A DNA stretch of 64,000 nt. It comes from Roseivivax marinus. Lineage in GTDB: Bacteria; Pseudomonadota; Alphaproteobacteria; Rhodobacterales; Rhodobacteraceae. Position numbers and translations under genes: made by a program. The notes beneath the pieces are model-generated. The model worked only from the letters and a program-made list of their open reading frames with translations. It was not told the origin of the DNA and searched no databases. The stretch is from assembly GCF_900109705.1 (NCBI RefSeq), contig NZ_FOAI01000003.1, forward strand, positions 186,001 to 250,000, read 5' to 3'. Each line of letters opens with the position of its first letter. The first letter of the stretch is position 1. Positions 62,664-64,000 of the stretch are shown in pieces.

Positions 62664-64000
62664 TCACTCCGCCGCGACCTTCAGCGGCTCGGGCTTTGCC
62701 ATCCATTCCCGGCCGCGCAGCATCGCCTGCCAGTAGATCGGCGGCAGCATTCTTTCCTTCAGGAGCCATGCGGCGCGGGTGGGTTTGGTGCCGTCGATGA
62801 GCCACTTCGGGAAGGACGGCTTCAGGGTGCCACCGTATCCGAATTCGGCCAAGACGATCTTGCCGCGCTCGACCGTCAGCGGGCACGAGCCGTAGCCGTC
62901 GTATTGCGCCTTCGGCGCGACGCCCCGAATGTCGGCGATCACGTTCTCGGCCACCGTGGGCGCCTGCTTGCGCGCGGCCGCGGCGGTCTTGGCGTTCGGG
63001 GCGTTCATCACGTCGCCGAGCGCCCAGATATTGTCGTAGCTCTTGTGGCGCAGGGTGGACTGGTCGACATCGACCCAGCCCGCGGCATCGGCCAGCGGCG
63101 AGACACGGATGAAGTCCGGCGCCGTCTGCGGCGGGCAGACGTGCAGCATCTCGAACTCCATCTCCACGCGGCGTGGCTCCGCATCGGGCTCCGTGACCTC
63201 GAAGGTCGCCGTCTTCGCGGGGCCGTCCACCGCCACGAGATTGTGGAAGAAGTCGAGGGTGGCATCGTATTTCCGCACGTACTCCATGAGCGCGGGCACG
63301 TAGTCCTTCACGCCGAAGAGGACGCCGCCGGCATTGCAGAAGTGGATGTCGATGTTCTTTAGACGCCCGGTCCGGTTCCATTGATCGGCCGAGAGATACA
63401 TCGCCTTCTGCGGCGCGCCGGCGCACTTGATGGGCATGGGCGGCTGGGTGAAGATCGCGGAGCCGGAGGTCGTGCGCTGCACGAGCTCCCACGTGTAAGG
63501 CGCCAGGTCGTAACGGTAATTCGACGTCACGCCATTCCGGCCCAGCGTCTCGACCAGGCCTTCGACCTTGTGCCAGTCGAGCTTGAGACCCGGGCAGACG
63601 ATCATCCGGTCGTAGGTCACCACCCGGCAGCCGTCGAGGATGACGGCGTTGCGGTCGGGCTCGAAGGCAGCGACGGCGGCCTTGATCCAGTGCACGCCGC
63701 GGGGGATCAGGCTGCCCATTGTCTTGGCGGTGTCGGAGGCCTCGAAGATGCCGCCGCCGACCATGGTCCAGCCGGGCTGGTAGTAGTGGATGTCGGCGGG
63801 GTCGATCACCGCGATTTCGAGACCGGGCTTGCGCGCCTTGAGGCTGGCCGCGACGGCGATACCGCCTGCGCCCGCGCCGACGATCACCACCTTGTAGTGC
63901 GCGTCGCCGGTGTCGGTGGGCGTCTTGCCGCCATTGGCGATGCGGCGCGCGACGCCGGACATGTCGTAGCCCGCGGCCCTTGTCTTCGCGAGGATCTCGG
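62664..64000 (-). CDS. Sulfide:quinone-oxidoreductase-type flavoprotein, C-terminal part of a fusion (runs off window edge)
   Basis: The visible 445 residues contain an FAD-binding start KVVIVGAGAGGIAVAASLKA, a conserved YYQPGWTMVGGG, SQR-type cysteines in IKCAGAPQK and LHVCPPQ, and a C-terminal hydrophobic/basic region. An ATG at 63962 exists, but the frame stays open to the window edge and reads EILAKTRAAGYDMSGVARRI before it, which looks like the tail of a DUF442/TIGR01244 phosphatase-like domain. So the true gene is probably a fusion of that domain with SQR. It heads the operon with Spy-like, SulP and persulfide-dioxygenase genes. Confidence 0.85.
   Translation of the reverse strand, partial: EILAKTRAAGYDMSGVARRIANGGKTPTDTGDAHYKVVIVGAGAGGIAVAASLKARKPGLEIAVIDPADIHYYQPGWTMVGGGIFEASDTAKTMGSLIPRGVHWIKAAVAAFEPDRNAVILDGCRVVTYDRMIVCPGLKLDWHKVEGLVETLGRNGVTSNYRYDLAPYTWELVQRTTSGSAIFTQPPMPIKCAGAPQKAMYLSADQWNRTGRLKNIDIHFCNAGGVLFGVKDYVPALMEYVRKYDATLDFFHNLVAVDGPAKTATFEVTEPDAEPRRVEMEFEMLHVCPPQTAPDFIRVSPLADAAGWVDVDQSTLRHKSYDNIWALGDVMNAPNAKTAAAARKQAPTVAENVIADIRGVAPKAQYDGYGSCPLTVERGKIVLAEFGYGGTLKPSFPKWLIDGTKPTRAAWLLKERMLPPIYWQAMLRGREWMAKPEPLKVAAE

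Overview
The window is GC-rich, almost fully coding, and reads as chromosomal DNA of an alphaproteobacterium of the Roseobacter/Paracoccus type (Rhodobacterales). The main evidence is the gene order of a complete Sox thiosulfate-oxidation island (soxS-soxR and soxV-W-X-Y-Z-A-B-x-C-D-E-F), an adenosylcobalamin-dependent ribonucleotide reductase (nrdJ), a fabI/lysE/gpt operon, a doublet cold-shock protein, and short dispersed intergenic hairpin repeats that I associate with this order. I see no transposase, integrase, phage gene, CRISPR array or plasmid function.

Layout. 1-8.8 kb holds the tail of an unidentified gene, an EamA transporter, two look-alike tandem single-helix microproteins, an OpgC-like acyltransferase, a GyrI-like protein, ilvC divergent from two overlapping Lrp-type regulators, a class V aminotransferase, and an ABC exporter pair of the PQQ-alcohol-dehydrogenase-associated (PedA/PedC-like) type. 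9-13.5 kb is a molybdenum hydroxylase cluster, coxG-coxS-coxL-coxM, whose large subunit carries the form II motif AYRGAGR rather than the CO-oxidising form I loop. 13.5-29.6 kb is mostly housekeeping: P-loop ATPase plus DUF2252, FAH-family hydrolase, tRNA(CAT), purM-purN, rnd, a lipoprotein, sufE, ppiD-trpE, an aminotransferase, fabI-lysE-gpt, pdxH, a doublet cold-shock protein, a DUF192 protein and tRNA-Pro. 29.9-36.3 kb has a membrane Cache-HAMP protein without an output domain, a 57-residue ORF, nrdJ and a SleB-type hydrolase. 36.3-44.8 kb has a two-gene RND efflux system under a TetR regulator with a clear palindromic operator, an old-yellow-enzyme-type demethylase with its own TetR gene, and a rhodanese.

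44.8-64 kb is a sulfur island. A Crp/Fnr regulator and a YeeE/YedE thiosulfate-type transporter lie beside soxR (two cysteines 66 residues apart, as in persulfide-sensing ArsR proteins) and soxS. Divergently, soxV and soxW supply reductant to the periplasm, soxX and soxA form the cytochrome that attaches thiosulfate to SoxYZ, SoxB hydrolyses off sulfate, SoxCD oxidises the remaining sulfane sulfur, and SoxE/SoxF resemble a flavocytochrome c sulfide dehydrogenase. A shared ATTCACAGA motif occurs at three places: soxS/soxV, soxW/soxX and soxA/soxB. The third lies behind a terminator and touches the soxB start, so I infer that soxB-to-soxF is a second SoxR-controlled transcript. An extra secreted DsrE-like gene is translationally coupled between soxB and soxC. 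On the opposite strand a second operon encodes a phosphatase-like/SQR fusion (running off the right edge), a Spy/CpxP-like protein, a SulP permease, a persulfide-dioxygenase-like protein and a secreted metallo-beta-lactamase-fold protein. This set would take cytosolic sulfide to sulfite.

The observations most worth follow-up are the third SoxR-type operator and near-leaderless soxB promoter, the embedded secreted DsrE protein, the SQR fusion at the window edge, the output-less Cache-HAMP protein, the tandem microproteins, the form II Cox cluster and the four-copy intergenic repeat.
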